NCBI RefSeq assembly: GCF_007655005.1
Contig: NZ_SZVW01000002.1
Span: forward strand, 124,001 to 188,000
From: Streptomyces tibetensis
GTDB taxonomy: Bacteria; Actinomycetota; Actinomycetes; Streptomycetales; Streptomycetaceae
Length of the DNA stretch: 64,000 bases
Direction of reading: 5' to 3'
Positions 48,950-58,399 of the stretch are shown here, piece after piece. The notes below the pieces were generated by a model. The model saw only the letters and a list, made by a program, of their open reading frames with translations. It was not told the DNA's origin and made no database searches. Position 1 is the first letter of the stretch, and each line of letters begins with the position of its first letter. A program made the translations under genes and the position numbers.

Positions 48950-49839
48950 CACGCAGCTCCCTCGGTGAGGCGGCGGGCGCCGCGGTAGGACTCCCAGGTC
49001 CAGGTCAGCGTGCGGCGGGCCATGACGCCGACCGCGTGGCGGCGGTAGCTCGCGGTGCCCCGGACGTCGTCGATCGGGTTGCAGGCGGCGGAGCACAGGT
49101 TCGCGAACTGCTTGGCGACCGACGGGGTGATGATCTGCCCGTTGTCCCAGAAGCCGCCCTCCTCCAGCGCGGCGGTCAGGAATTCCTCGGCGGCCTTGGC
49201 CCGGACGGGTGTCGGGGCGGCCGAGCCGATCCCGGTCCGCACGGTCCGCGTCTCGGGATGCAGCGCGAGCCCGAAGGCGCACACGGCGATCACCATCGCG
49301 TTCCTGGTGCCCACCTTGGAGAACTGCTGCGGTCCGTCGGCCTTCTTCACGTGCACGGCGCGGATCAGCTCGTCGGCGGCCAGCGCGTTGCGCTTCACGC
49401 CCGTGTAGAACGCGTCGATCGGGATGCGGCGCGAGCCGCGCACCGACTCGACCTCCACCTCGGCGCCCGCGGCGAGCAGGGCGGGGTGGGCGTCACCGGC
49501 CGGGGAGGCGGTGCCGAGGTTGCCGCCGACGCCGCCGCGGTTGCGGATCTGCGGGGAGGCGACCGTGTGCGAGGCGAGGGCGAGACCCGGCAGCTCGGCG
49601 CGCAGGTTCTCCATGATCTTCGTGTACGGCACGGAGGCACCGAGCCGCACGCTCTCCTCGCCGACCTCCCACTCGCAGAGGTCGCCGATGCGGTTCAGGT
49701 CCAGAAGGTACTCGGGCCGGCGGTGGTCGAAGTTGATCTCGACCATTACGTCGGTGCCACCCGCAATCGGCACAGCGGTGGGGTGCTCGGCTTTCGCTGC
49801 GAGCGCCTCCTCCCAGCTGGCGGGGCGAAGGAAGTCCAT
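48949..49839 (-). CDS. Xanthine dehydrogenase FAD-binding subunit
   Basis: A 296-residue CoxM-family flavoprotein. VPIAGGTDVMVEINFDHRRP and NRGGVGGNLGTASPAGDAHP bind FAD. It passes electrons from the iron-sulfur clusters to NAD+. I choose the ATG at 49839 (MDFLRPASW), the usual start, over an Arg-rich extension to 49887. First gene of the operon and divergent from the PucR regulator. Confidence 0.93.
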
Positions 49840-50217
49840 GACCGGCTCTCTTCTTCGTCTTCTCGTGGGGCGTTCAGATTGAGCCAATCCGTGTGCGGCG
49901 GTCCCGGCTCGTTCATGTGCTGTTTACGCGTAGTGGCCTCAGTACACAGCGCGCTGCGCCGAGCGAGTCAGTCACGGAAACCATGAAGGAGTTGGCTGGC
50001 CACGACAGGCATCTTGTAGATTCGTATGAACGGAGGCCCTTGGAAACCTCCTCGTTCTCCTGTGGAAACGCGCGACACAGCCGCGTGACCTGGGACACAG
50101 CCGGAGCGCGGTCCGGGGGTCGACGGGCATCGCCCACCAGCCCGCCGAACAGGCGTTCCCCGCACATCCCTCCAAGATCCACCATAGATTTCGAGACAAA
50201 GAACGGCGGCGACGAGA
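49840..50217. promoter_or_regulatory. Divergent regulatory region between xdh operon and pucR-like gene
   Basis: A 378-bp gap without a gene. TACGCGTA (49925-49932) is a small palindrome near the xdh side; TTGGCT (49992-49997) and TAGATT (50017-50022), 19 nt apart, are a weak promoter candidate for the regulator. As PucR-type regulators bind between divergent genes, their operator is expected here, but I cannot point to it. Confidence 0.4.
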
Positions 50218-51891
50218 ATGCGGCTGCGCGCACTGCTGGACACCGACGCGCTGGGCCTCAAGCTGCTCGGCGGCGAGGACGAGCTGGACCGCACCGTGCG
50301 GGGTGTGATGACCACCGACCTGCGCGACCCCAGCCGCTACCTCGGGGGCGGCGAACTGGTGCTCACGGGCCTGGCCTGGCGCCGGGACGCAGGCGACTCG
50401 GAGTCGTTCGTCCGGATCCTGGTGCAGGCGGGTGTGACGGCGCTCGCCGCGGGCGAGGCCGAGCTCGGTGATGTGCCGGAGGACCTGGTCGTGGCCTGCG
50501 CCCGCCATCGTCTGCCGCTCTTCGCGGTCCACGAGTCGGTGGCTTTCGCGACGATCACCGAGCACGTCGTACGGCAGGTCTCCGGCGAGCGCGCCGGAGA
50601 CCTCGCGGCGGTGGTCGACCGCCACCGCCGCATGATGACCGCGGGCCCGGCGGGCGGCGGCCCCGACGTGGTCCTGGACCTGCTCGGCACGGACCTGGAC
50701 CTGCGGGCCTGGGTCCTCTCCCCCACCGGCCGCCTGATCGCGGGCTCGAAGGCGACAGGGCCCGCTCTGCCGGCCGAGGCGTGCTCCCGGCTCGCCGGGG
50801 AGCACCTGGCCGCCACCCGGACGGGCCGCCGCGGTCCCCACCGCGTCGTCCTGGGCGCCACGACGTACTCCCTGTTCCCGGTGCGCTCCACGGGCCGTTC
50901 CCCGCAGCCGGCCCGGGACGTGCGCGGATTCGTCCTGGCAGACTGGCTGCTGGCCGTGGAGGCGGACGCCGGGGACTGGCCCGAGGAGCGCCTGGACCTG
51001 CTCTACGGCGTCACCCAGCTGATCGCGGTCGAACGCGACCGCCGCGACGCGGCCCGCACGGTCCGCCGCCGCCTGGCCCAGGAGGTCCTGGAACTGGTCC
51101 AGACGGGCGCGGCACCCGCCGAGATCGCCGCCCGCCTGCGCGTGGCCGCGCCGGTACTGCTGCCCGGTCTGGGCACCGCGCCGCACTGGCAGGTGGTCGT
51201 GGCCCGCGTCGACTGGGAGGGCGGGGAGATCGAGGGCGGCCCGGTGGCACAGGCCCTGCTGGAGGAGGTCCTCGTCGATCCCGCGGTCGCGGGACCCGAG
51301 CACTCCGACCGCATCGCGGTGGCCCACACGGGCGACGAGGCCATCGCCCTGGTCCCCCTCGCTGCCGTCTCGACGGAGCACGACGGCTCGGAGACGGGCG
51401 TCCTCGCGGACACGCTCCTGGCATCGGTACGGGACCCCCTCACAGCGGGCCTAGACGACGACGGCCGGCTCACCCTGGGCGTCAGCGCGCCCGTCCACTC
51501 GGCGGAGGGTCTGCGCGGCGCGCTGGAGGAGGCCCGCCACGCCCGGCGCGTCGCCGCGGCCCGGCCCGGCCGGGTCTGCGCGGCGGGCCACCAGGAACTG
51601 GCCTCGCACGTCCTGCTGCTGCCCTTCGTCCCGGACGACGTCCGCCGGGCCTTCACGGCCCGCCTCCTGGACCCCCTGCGCGACTACGACCGCCGCCACC
51701 GCGCCGAGCTGATCCCCACCCTGGAGGCGTTCCTCGACTGCGACGGCTCCTGGACCCGCTGCGCCGCCCGTCTGCACCTGCACGTCAACACGCTGCGCTA
51801 CCGGGTCGGACGGATCGAGCAGTTGACGAGTCGTGACCTGTCACGCCTCGAGGACAAGCTGGACTTCTTCCTGGCACTGCGCATGAGCTGA
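50218..51891 (+). CDS. PucR-family transcriptional regulator of purine catabolism
   Basis: A 557-residue regulator. The N-terminal PucR domain (MRLRALLDTDALGLKLLGGE; TTDLRDPSRYLGGGELVLTG) senses a purine metabolite, the middle is GGDEF-like, and the C-terminus has the HTH_30 motif LEAFLDCDGSWTRCAARLHL, then HVNTLRYRVGRIEQLT. The divergent position beside xanthine dehydrogenase strongly suggests control of that operon and perhaps the permease and XdhC gene. ATG at 50218. Confidence 0.92.
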   Translation: MRLRALLDTDALGLKLLGGEDELDRTVRGVMTTDLRDPSRYLGGGELVLTGLAWRRDAGDSESFVRILVQAGVTALAAGEAELGDVPEDLVVACARHRLPLFAVHESVAFATITEHVVRQVSGERAGDLAAVVDRHRRMMTAGPAGGGPDVVLDLLGTDLDLRAWVLSPTGRLIAGSKATGPALPAEACSRLAGEHLAATRTGRRGPHRVVLGATTYSLFPVRSTGRSPQPARDVRGFVLADWLLAVEADAGDWPEERLDLLYGVTQLIAVERDRRDAARTVRRRLAQEVLELVQTGAAPAEIAARLRVAAPVLLPGLGTAPHWQVVVARVDWEGGEIEGGPVAQALLEEVLVDPAVAGPEHSDRIAVAHTGDEAIALVPLAAVSTEHDGSETGVLADTLLASVRDPLTAGLDDDGRLTLGVSAPVHSAEGLRGALEEARHARRVAAARPGRVCAAGHQELASHVLLLPFVPDDVRRAFTARLLDPLRDYDRRHRAELIPTLEAFLDCDGSWTRCAARLHLHVNTLRYRVGRIEQLTSRDLSRLEDKLDFFLALRMS

Positions 51892-52041
51892 TACGCGGGG
51901 TGTCCCGGCGGCAAACCCGGGGCGCCCCCGCGTCCCACGACTTTGTGAAATCCTTCACCCACCCCCTTGGCCCGGCACGCCGATTCATGCTGAGATGCCG
52001 CCACCACTCAACAGCTCGATGGCGTGCTCGGGGAGGGCAAC

Positions 52042-52824
52042 GTGGCGCATACCGCCATGTCTGGTAACGGAACGACCGCCGGTGACGATCCCCTCCAGAC
52101 CGCGGTATGGCGGCTGCGCTCCCGCGGGTGCTGGGCCGACGCGGCGGCCCTGCTGCTGCCCGCCACACCGGCGGCGGCGCTGCAACGCGCGTCGCTGCTG
52201 GTGGAACGGTGTCTGTACACCGAGCAGGGCTGGGAGGAGGCCGAGGACGCGCTGCGCACGGCCGAGGCGATGGCCCACAGCGACGACGAACGGGGCGCGG
52301 CCGCTTGTGAACGCGGGTACTTGGCCTACGCGGCGACACTGCTCGCGGTACGGGACCGGGCCGACGAGGCACGGGCCGCGCTCGGCCGGGCGGCGGCGCT
52401 GGTCCCTCCGGGGGCTCCGGCGCGGGCTCTGCTGGACTTCCGTCGCGGGCTCCTGGCGGAGAACCTGACGAGCGCGCCCCAGGCCGCACGGGCCGCGTAC
52501 CGCCGGGCCCACGCGGGCGCGACGGCGCACTCCGACCCGCTGCTGCTGTCCTTCACATGGCGTCACCTCGCGGGACTCGCCCTGCGGGAAGGGGAGTTGG
52601 CGGAGGCGCGGCACGGTTTCGCGGAGTCGCTGCGGATCCGGGAGGAGCTGGGCTATCTCGTCGGCACCGCCCCGGCGTTGGTGTCCCTGGCCGACACCGA
52701 GACGGAGCCGGAGGCGTCCCGGTTGCGCGAGGAGGCCCGCCGCCTGTTCCGCCTCCTCGGGGGCGTACCGACGTGGCTGTCCCGCCAGTTGGCTCCGCCG
52801 GTACCGCCGGCTGCGACGGCTTGA
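52042..52824 (+). CDS. TPR-like helical repeat protein
   Basis: A 260-residue all-helical Ala/Leu/Arg-rich protein; several 34-residue-like units are visible (EDALRTAEAMAHSDDERGAA, ARAALGRAAALVPPGAPARA, ARHGFAESLRIREELG). No catalytic motif and no leader. GTG at 52042 follows GGGGAGGG; an alternative is the ATG at 52060. Likely a cytoplasmic scaffold; unknown role. Confidence 0.7.
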   Translation: MAHTAMSGNGTTAGDDPLQTAVWRLRSRGCWADAAALLLPATPAAALQRASLLVERCLYTEQGWEEAEDALRTAEAMAHSDDERGAAACERGYLAYAATLLAVRDRADEARAALGRAAALVPPGAPARALLDFRRGLLAENLTSAPQAARAAYRRAHAGATAHSDPLLLSFTWRHLAGLALREGELAEARHGFAESLRIREELGYLVGTAPALVSLADTETEPEASRLREEARRLFRLLGGVPTWLSRQLAPPVPPAATA

Positions 52825-53346
52825 CACCCGGCGGCGGGGCCGGGGGCGGGTGGGTCCGCAGCCCGGCGTAGCGGCGTACTCGGCGTCGGTGCTGAGGCGG
52901 GGTGGGCCGCGACCCTGCGTCGCGGGGTGCCGGTGCGTGGACGCCGGGGCGGGTGGGTCCGAAGCCCGGCGGAGCGGGGTGCCGCTGCGCCCACCGGTGC
53001 CGCCCCTGGCGGCATGCATGCCCGCAGCCAGGGCGAGGGGCACGTATGCCCGCAGCCGGGGCGAGCCACGACGCTCCCGCGGCCGCCGTCGTACGGAAGG
53101 GGACGTGTCGGGGGGTGTCCGCCCGCAGCGGTTGGCGCGTCGACGCCAGTCAGTCGGTAAAAGGGTCCATCGCGCCGTTCCGAGGACGGACACCCCCCGG
53201 CGCGGCCCCGACCCACACCCGGCGTCACGCGAAGACGCACACCCCCACCCGGCGCGGCACCGACCCGCACCCGCGTCCTGCGAAGACGCGCACCCTCACC
53301 CGGCGCGGCCCGACCCACCACCGCCGAGAAGGCGCGACATCACCGC
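52825..53346. repeat. Repetitive intergenic region
   Basis: 522 bp without a supported gene. Direct repeats include GGGCGGGTGGGTCCGNAGCC (about 52846 and 52947), ATGCCCGCAGCC-N-GGGCGAG (about 53017 and 53046) and CACCCGGCG/CGAAGACGC units at 53214-53320. All frames give Arg/Pro/Ala-rich low-complexity protein. Confidence 0.65.
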
Positions 53347-54234
53347 TCAGCCCGCGGCAGCCGCCCCCGCGAAGTGCTCGCCCACCAGCGCCCGCACCAC
53401 ATCCAGATCCCGTACGACCAGCGCGTCCAGCAACGCCGTGTGCTCGTGCGCGTCCGCCAGCAGCTCGGCCCGCCCCCGAACTCCCCGTCCACCCCCGACC
53501 AGCGGCCACTGCGCCCTGCGGTGCAGGTCCTCCGCGATCTGGACCAGCTGCACGTTGCCCGAGAGGGACAGCACAGCCCGGTGGAACCCCCGGTCGGACT
53601 CCGCGTAGGTCGCGCGGCAGCCCGAGGACGCCGCGCGGACCGTCGCCTCGGCGAGAGGGCGCAGCTCGGCCCAGCGTTCGGCGGGCACGGTACGGGCCAG
53701 CCGCAGCATCACCGGGACTTCGATCAGCGCCCGGACCTCGGCCAGCTCGGCCAGTTCCCGCACGCCCCGCTCGACCACCCGGAACCCACGGTTCGGCACG
53801 ACCTCGACGGCCCCTTCGAGGGCCAGTTGCTGCATGGCCTCCCGGACCGGCGTCGCCGACACCCCGAACCGCTCGCCCAGCACCGGCGCCGAGTACACCT
53901 CTCCGGGCCGTAGATCCCCCGCCACCAGCGCGGCACGCAGCGCGTCCAGGATCTGCCCGCGCACCGAGGCCCGCTGGACCACCGGCCGCACCCGGGGGGC
54001 GACCGGCGCGGGCGGCTCACTGTGCGTGTGCTCGCCCCGCACGGCCCCGGTCTGCCGCGGCACCCGCGTCTGCCCCGCCCCCACCGCACCACCCGACGCA
54101 ACCGGCCCACCTGAGGCGACCGGACCACCCGGCGCGGCCGCTTTCGCCGCTGACCACGGAGTCCCCGTTCCCGCGGAGCCCTGCGCTCCCTGCCTCACGG
54201 GTCCTCCTCCGGACGTATCGGTACTTGGCGTCAT
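53347..54234 (-). CDS. GntR-family regulator (FCD domain)
   Basis: A 295-residue repressor-type protein. After a 75-residue Gly/Ala/Pro-rich disordered N-terminus comes the winged helix (RGQILDALRAALVAGDLRPG, LGERFGVSATPVREAMQQLA) and a C-terminal all-helical FCD domain with EVRALIEVPVML, FHRAVLSLSGNVQL and HEHTALLDALVVRD, where Asp/His residues usually bind a metal and an acid ligand. The true start may be further inside. It is divergent from the FhuF-like gene; its target is unknown. Confidence 0.87.
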   Translation of the reverse strand: MTPSTDTSGGGPVRQGAQGSAGTGTPWSAAKAAAPGGPVASGGPVASGGAVGAGQTRVPRQTGAVRGEHTHSEPPAPVAPRVRPVVQRASVRGQILDALRAALVAGDLRPGEVYSAPVLGERFGVSATPVREAMQQLALEGAVEVVPNRGFRVVERGVRELAELAEVRALIEVPVMLRLARTVPAERWAELRPLAEATVRAASSGCRATYAESDRGFHRAVLSLSGNVQLVQIAEDLHRRAQWPLVGGGRGVRGRAELLADAHEHTALLDALVVRDLDVVRALVGEHFAGAAAAG

Positions 54235-54315
54235 TACGGCGGGTTGTTACTCGTCCGTCAAGCACCATAAGCGTCCCGGCCCCCAGTTCAAATCCTCCTT
54301 CAACTTTTCAGGATC

Positions 54316-54345
54316 TTGAGTAAGGTTAGGCTTACCTTCAAGAAT
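54316..54345 (+). promoter_or_regulatory. Iron box inside the promoter of the FhuF-like gene
   Basis: AAGGTTAGGCTTACCTT (54322-54338) closely matches the DmdR/IdeR iron box (TTAGGTTAGGCTAACCTAA). It fills the 18-nt spacer between TTGAGT (54316-54321) and AAGAAT (54340-54345), a plausible -35/-10. Iron-replete repression of the downstream gene is expected. Confidence 0.85.
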
Positions 54346-54375
54346 CCCGTTTTCACCCGACGGATCGGTGATCAC

Positions 54376-55227
54376 ATGCCTGCGCCCCTCTCGGCCGTCT
54401 CCGGCGCCTACGCTCGCCTGGCCGAGGTCCTCCCGGGGCTCGCCGTCACCGAACTGAGCGCAGCCGACGAGACCCCGCACGGCCACGGCTGGACCACGGC
54501 CGCCGACCTCGCAGCCGCCGGCCCCGCCCTCGACCGCTTCCTGGCGTGGGACGTGGACCAGATCCAGCGGGACTACGGCACACAGGCCCGCCCCGACGTC
54601 GTCGCCGGCTTCGGCCTGCACCGCTACGCGTGGCCCGCCTGCCTCCTGATCACCGTGCCGTGGTTCCTGCACCGCCGGGTCCCCCGCTACCCCGTGACCC
54701 ATGTCTCCTACGACCGCACCGCCCCGGGCCACACCCTCGGGCACCTGGCCGTCCGCCCCGCGGGCTTCACCTGCCTGCCCGGCGACGAGGCAGCCGCGCT
54801 GCCGGGCGCCCGGGTCGTCCCCGACGAGGAGGCGCTACGGGCCGAGGTCCGGGCCGCGGTCGCCGAGCACCTGGAACCGGTACTGACCGGTTTCGGTCCC
54901 CTGATGCGGCGCCGTGGGCGCGCCCTGTGGGGTATGGCGACCGACGAGATCGTCGAGGGGTTGTGGTACATCGCCCAGCTGCTAGGCGAGATCGAGGAGC
55001 GGCGCGCGATGCGCGAACTGGAGCTGCTGCTGCCGGGGGCGACCAAGCCGTACGTCGGCACGGCGGCGTTCCGGGAGCTGACCGGCCCCGGCGGCGAGCC
55101 GCTGCTCACCCGGGACCGCGCGAGCTGCTGCATGTTCTACACACTGCGCCCGGAGGACACCTGCACCACCTGCCCGCGCACCTGCGACACGGGCCGCGTC
55201 ACCAAGCTGCTGGCGACCGCCGGTTGA
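54376..55227 (+). CDS. FhuF-like [2Fe-2S] siderophore-iron reductase
   Basis: A 283-residue protein ending with RASCCMFYTLRPEDTCTTCP, the CC-x10-C-x2-C cluster site of FhuF-type ferric reductases. The rest is the FhuF fold (VPWFLHRRVPRYPVTHVSYD). It would release iron from ferri-siderophores in the cytoplasm by reduction. The ATG at 54376 is preferred because a start at 54316 would lie within the promoter and iron box. No transporter genes adjoin it. Confidence 0.9.
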   Translation: MPAPLSAVSGAYARLAEVLPGLAVTELSAADETPHGHGWTTAADLAAAGPALDRFLAWDVDQIQRDYGTQARPDVVAGFGLHRYAWPACLLITVPWFLHRRVPRYPVTHVSYDRTAPGHTLGHLAVRPAGFTCLPGDEAAALPGARVVPDEEALRAEVRAAVAEHLEPVLTGFGPLMRRRGRALWGMATDEIVEGLWYIAQLLGEIEERRAMRELELLLPGATKPYVGTAAFRELTGPGGEPLLTRDRASCCMFYTLRPEDTCTTCPRTCDTGRVTKLLATAG

Positions 55228-55536
55228 GGCACGGGCGAGGGTCGTCTCGTCTCCCCCGCCGTCCCGTAAGGTCATCGCGGAACCGGGCACCCTCCTACCC
55301 ACAGGCGATTCACATCATCCTCACGTGTCACGGGAACTTTCCGGAGAACCACTCGTACAGGTAGTCTTGTTCGAACTCAACTCCCGAACCTCAAGCGGCA
55401 GTTCGAGCAGAACGCCGCCTTTGGCATTCCCTTGCACTTCCTTGGCGGCCTCTTGCCCCGAAACCCCCTGAGGGTCGATGGGATTGGGCCACTATGGCGG
55501 GCGTTACGCCCTATCCCAATGCAAGGGACCACCCAG
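55228..55536. other. Intergenic region without recognised gene
   Basis: 309 bp between the FhuF-like and DUF2637 genes. I see no open frame with coding signature, no tRNA, and only a locally lower-GC stretch at 55310-55390 that probably holds the promoter of the DUF2637 gene. Confidence 0.5.
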
Positions 55537-56577
55537 ATGAGACTGACCGACATATCGCTGAACTGGCTGCTTCCGGGCGCCGTGCTTCTCCTGGGCATGC
55601 TGGCGGCGGTGGCGGTGCTCGCGCGCGGCAAGCGCTCCTCGGTCAAGGACACGAGCGCGGACGACTCCTGGGAGCGCAGCGAGGAACGCCGCAGACGCAA
55701 GGAAGCCCTCTACGGCACCCTTTCCTACCTTCTCCTCTTCTGCTGTGCGGCTGTCGCCGCCCTGCTCTCCTTCCACGGTCTGGTCGGCTTCGGCGAGCAG
55801 AACCTCGGACTGTCCGGCGGCTGGCAGTACCTCGTCCCGTTCGGCCTGGACGGCGCGGCGATGTTCTGCTCCGTCCTCGCGGTGCGCGAGGCCAGCCACG
55901 GTGACGCGGCGCTCGGCTCCCGGATACTGGTCTGGACGTTCGCCTTCGCCGCGGCCTGGTTCAACTGGGTGCACGCGCCCCGGGGCATCGGCCACGCGGG
56001 TGCCCCCCACTTCTTCGCGGGCATGTCCCTGTCGGCGGCGGTCCTCTTCGACCGCGCGCTGAAGCAGACCCGCCGCGCCGCACTGCGGGAGCAGGGTCTG
56101 GTGCCCCGTCCGCTGCCGCAGATCCGCATGGTGCGCTGGCTGCGGGCCCCTCGCGAGACCTACCGCGCCTGGTCGCTGATGCTTCTCGAAGGTGTGCGCA
56201 GCCTGGACGAGGCGGTCGACGAGGTGCGCGACGACAGGCGCAAGAAGGAAGAGACCCGGCAGCGGCGGCGCGACCAGCAGCGTGTGGAGCGAGCCCAGTT
56301 GAAGGCCCTCAGCCGCGGTCACCGCGGCCACTTCGGCCGGGGTGGCGGACGGGAGCTGGAGGTACAGGTGGAGCGCGGCTCCTCGCAGGTCTCCGCGGAG
56401 CCTGCCATATCCGCGCCGGACCCCCTGCCCGTGCGCTCGCGTCCCTCCCTTCAGCCGGTGCGCAAAGGAGCTGACCCGGTGACCGTCGACCTCACCGCGG
56501 AGGACGACACCATGGCGCTGCCGCGTCTGGACTCCCTGGAGCGCAAGCTCAAGGACCTTGAGCAGCAGTTCGGTTAG
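55537..56577 (+). CDS. DUF2637 membrane protein
   Basis: A 346-residue protein. A first helix (WLLPGAVLLLGMLAAVAVLA), then the DUF2637 helical bundle (LSYLLLFCCAAVAALLSFHG, YLVPFGLDGAAMFCSVLAVR, SRILVWTFAFAAAWFNWVHA, FFAGMSLSAAVLFDRAL) and a highly charged C-terminal tail (about 215-346) that ends in a coiled-coil-like LDSLERKLKDLEQQFG. DUF2637 occurs in Streptomyces chromosomes and conjugative plasmids (SpdB-like spread proteins). AAGGGA is 8 nt before the ATG. Nothing else here indicates an integrated plasmid. Confidence 0.85.
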   Translation: MRLTDISLNWLLPGAVLLLGMLAAVAVLARGKRSSVKDTSADDSWERSEERRRRKEALYGTLSYLLLFCCAAVAALLSFHGLVGFGEQNLGLSGGWQYLVPFGLDGAAMFCSVLAVREASHGDAALGSRILVWTFAFAAAWFNWVHAPRGIGHAGAPHFFAGMSLSAAVLFDRALKQTRRAALREQGLVPRPLPQIRMVRWLRAPRETYRAWSLMLLEGVRSLDEAVDEVRDDRRKKEETRQRRRDQQRVERAQLKALSRGHRGHFGRGGGRELEVQVERGSSQVSAEPAISAPDPLPVRSRPSLQPVRKGADPVTVDLTAEDDTMALPRLDSLERKLKDLEQQFG

Positions 56578-56635
56578 CCGGGCCGTAGCGGAGCGGCGAG
56601 GGGGGCGTGGCCTGCGGGCCGCGCCCCCTCGGCGT

Positions 56636-57118
56636 TCACGCCGCCTCGGCCCCCAGCTCGAACCAGACGGACTTGCCCACGCCGTGCGGCCGGACACCCC
56701 AGGCGTCCGCGAGGGACTGGACCAGGAACAGACCCCTGCCGTTCGTGCCCTCGTCGGCGACCGGTGCGCGCAGTCGGGGTCTGCGGGCGACGAAGTCCCG
56801 GACCTCCACCCGCAGTCCGCGAGGTCCGACGGTGGCCGTGAGAACCGCGTCGTGGTCGGTGTGGACGATCGCGTTGGTGACGAGCTCGCTGGTGAGCAGT
56901 TCGGCCACGTCGGACTGCCCCTGCTTCCCCCACTGCCCGAGCAGTTCCCGCAGGGCCCTGCGGGCTTCCGGGACGGCCCGCAGGTCCGCCCGCCCGAGTC
57001 GGCGCCTCAACTGCGGCCCCGCTTCGTGTTCCGTGACATCGTCGGTCCTGTCCTCCACCGTCTTCGCCGAGAAGCCCCCGATCGCTATGGGACCGCCTCG
57101 TCGTGCCTGCCTCTCCAT
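56636..57118 (-). CDS. Anti-sigma-factor-like ATP-binding protein
   Basis: A 160-residue GHKL ATPase of the RsbW type: LLTSELVTNAIVHTDHD (N-box), EVRDFVARRP (G1 region) and GTNGRGLFLVQSLADAWGV (G2). The second such gene in this window. Partner sigma or anti-anti-sigma factor not adjacent. Confidence 0.85.
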   Translation of the reverse strand: MERQARRGGPIAIGGFSAKTVEDRTDDVTEHEAGPQLRRRLGRADLRAVPEARRALRELLGQWGKQGQSDVAELLTSELVTNAIVHTDHDAVLTATVGPRGLRVEVRDFVARRPRLRAPVADEGTNGRGLFLVQSLADAWGVRPHGVGKSVWFELGAEAA

Positions 57119-57544
57119 GACCCCCGCCCGCGCGCCGATGTCGGTTCCCCTCCTGCTCGAACACGTTCACGGGGATCCATGCCCCATCAAAAACGCGGCA
57201 GTCATGTCGAATCGTCAACGACCGGGTGTTCGGCCACTGGAACGCGGCGGGTGGCCCGGGTGGCGGGTCGCCGAGCGGTAGGGCGAGGAAGGGAAGGGGG
57301 ACAAGAGGGTAGCCGGTCATCGTCCCCGGACGGACCCTGACCGCCGGAGATCGGACGATGGGCCGACGGCCGGCTGCCGATCGCTGCGTACGCGGTGAAG
57401 GGCCGGGGCGACACGCCCCCGTGCGCCGCACTCCGGTGAAGTTGGCCGAAGTACGACGGTCTTGACAGCCGCCGGAACCGGTACGGGGCCGTCCTCCCCA
57501 CCCCCGTGGCGGGAGGACGGCCCCTGGTCTTCCGTCGGGCTCGG
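57119..57544. other. Intergenic region with a terminator
   Basis: 426 bp between two leftward genes. Its right part holds the terminator at 57485-57524; the left part should carry the promoter of the ATP-binding gene. I looked for the usual partner genes (DUF397, XRE) and found none. Confidence 0.5.
57485..57524 (-). terminator. Strong hairpin terminator after the secreted-protein gene
   Basis: GGGGCCGTCCTCCC (57485-57498) and GGGAGGACGGCCCC (57511-57524) pair perfectly over 14 bp, loop 12 nt, 21 bp beyond the stop at 57545. Confidence 0.9.
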
Positions 57545-58168
57545 TCAGTACAGCTTGTTGACGGCGGTGGTCGTCGTCTTCTTGAAGGCGCCGACGGGGG
57601 CGTCGTCGAAGTCGCCCATCTGACCCCACCGCACGACGGTGACCGTCCTGCCGTCGCGCCCGACGGACAGCAGCGAGATGTCCGTGGCGCCCCACGACGT
57701 CTCGGTGTGCAGGCCGCGAACGCGGGCGCCCTCCTCGACCGGCAGGGTGCCGTAGTCCCGGCCCTCGGCCTCGACCTCGGGGTCGTTCTTCTCGATGCGG
57801 TCGGCGCAGGTGCGGATCAGGTCGTCGTAGTGCTTCGCCAGCGCCTTGGCCAGGGCGGCCGTGTCCGCCACGACGGTCAGCTGCACGGCGCCCGTGTCCA
57901 CGTCGGTCCGGAACTCCCGGTGCCGGTAGTCGTAGGAGGGCACGCCCTCCGTGCTCACGCAGGAGCCGAGTCCCTCCGGGAACCCTTCGGTGACCGGGCC
58001 GGCCGTCCAGGCCGAGGTCGGGTGCGGCGGCAGCTGGGACGCCGACAGGAACTTCGGTGCGGCGGCGTTCGGCGCGGCCCCGGCGGCCGGTGCCGTGAGG
58101 ACGGTGCCCGCCGCGAGGGCGGCGACGGTGAGTGCGGTGAGCGCGCTGGCTCGGATGTGCTCGGGCAT
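57545..58168 (-). CDS. Secreted protein of unknown function
   Basis: A 207-residue exported protein. Signal peptide SALTALTVAALAAGTVLTAP, then AAGA cut before APNAA. The mature part has two Cys (GSCVSTEG; RTCADRIE) likely disulfide-linked, and resembles extracytoplasmic sensor-type domains (VRGLHTETSWGATDISLLSV) but I cannot assign it. ATG at 58168 has GGGGGAC. Confidence 0.7.
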   Translation of the reverse strand: MPEHIRASALTALTVAALAAGTVLTAPAAGAAPNAAAPKFLSASQLPPHPTSAWTAGPVTEGFPEGLGSCVSTEGVPSYDYRHREFRTDVDTGAVQLTVVADTAALAKALAKHYDDLIRTCADRIEKNDPEVEAEGRDYGTLPVEEGARVRGLHTETSWGATDISLLSVGRDGRTVTVVRWGQMGDFDDAPVGAFKKTTTTAVNKLY

Positions 58169-58399
58169 GGGTGTCCCCCGTGGGTGAATGCGTGGATGTC
58201 GGATGCCGCTCCGAGGCCGGCTGGTCGGCCCGGACCTGGTCGGTGCGGCACCAAGAGCATCAGCGGTCCCACCGGGCGGATGCAACAGCCCGCATCGGAT
58301 CGGTCCCGGTGGAACCATCCCAGCCCATCTGACGTGCAGGTACATGGAGTGCCTGGGATACCGTTCCGGGCCCGGTCGGACCTGGGAGACGGGGGAACG

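Noticed and set aside
55360..55400. tRNA-like GTTCGAACT segment
   Set aside because: It resembles a T-loop only; no acceptor stem, D-arm or anticodon arm can be formed around it.
55537..56577. DUF2637 gene as evidence for an integrated conjugative element
   Set aside because: No integrase, replication gene, tra gene or tRNA attachment site nearby; the family is also common as a chromosomal gene.
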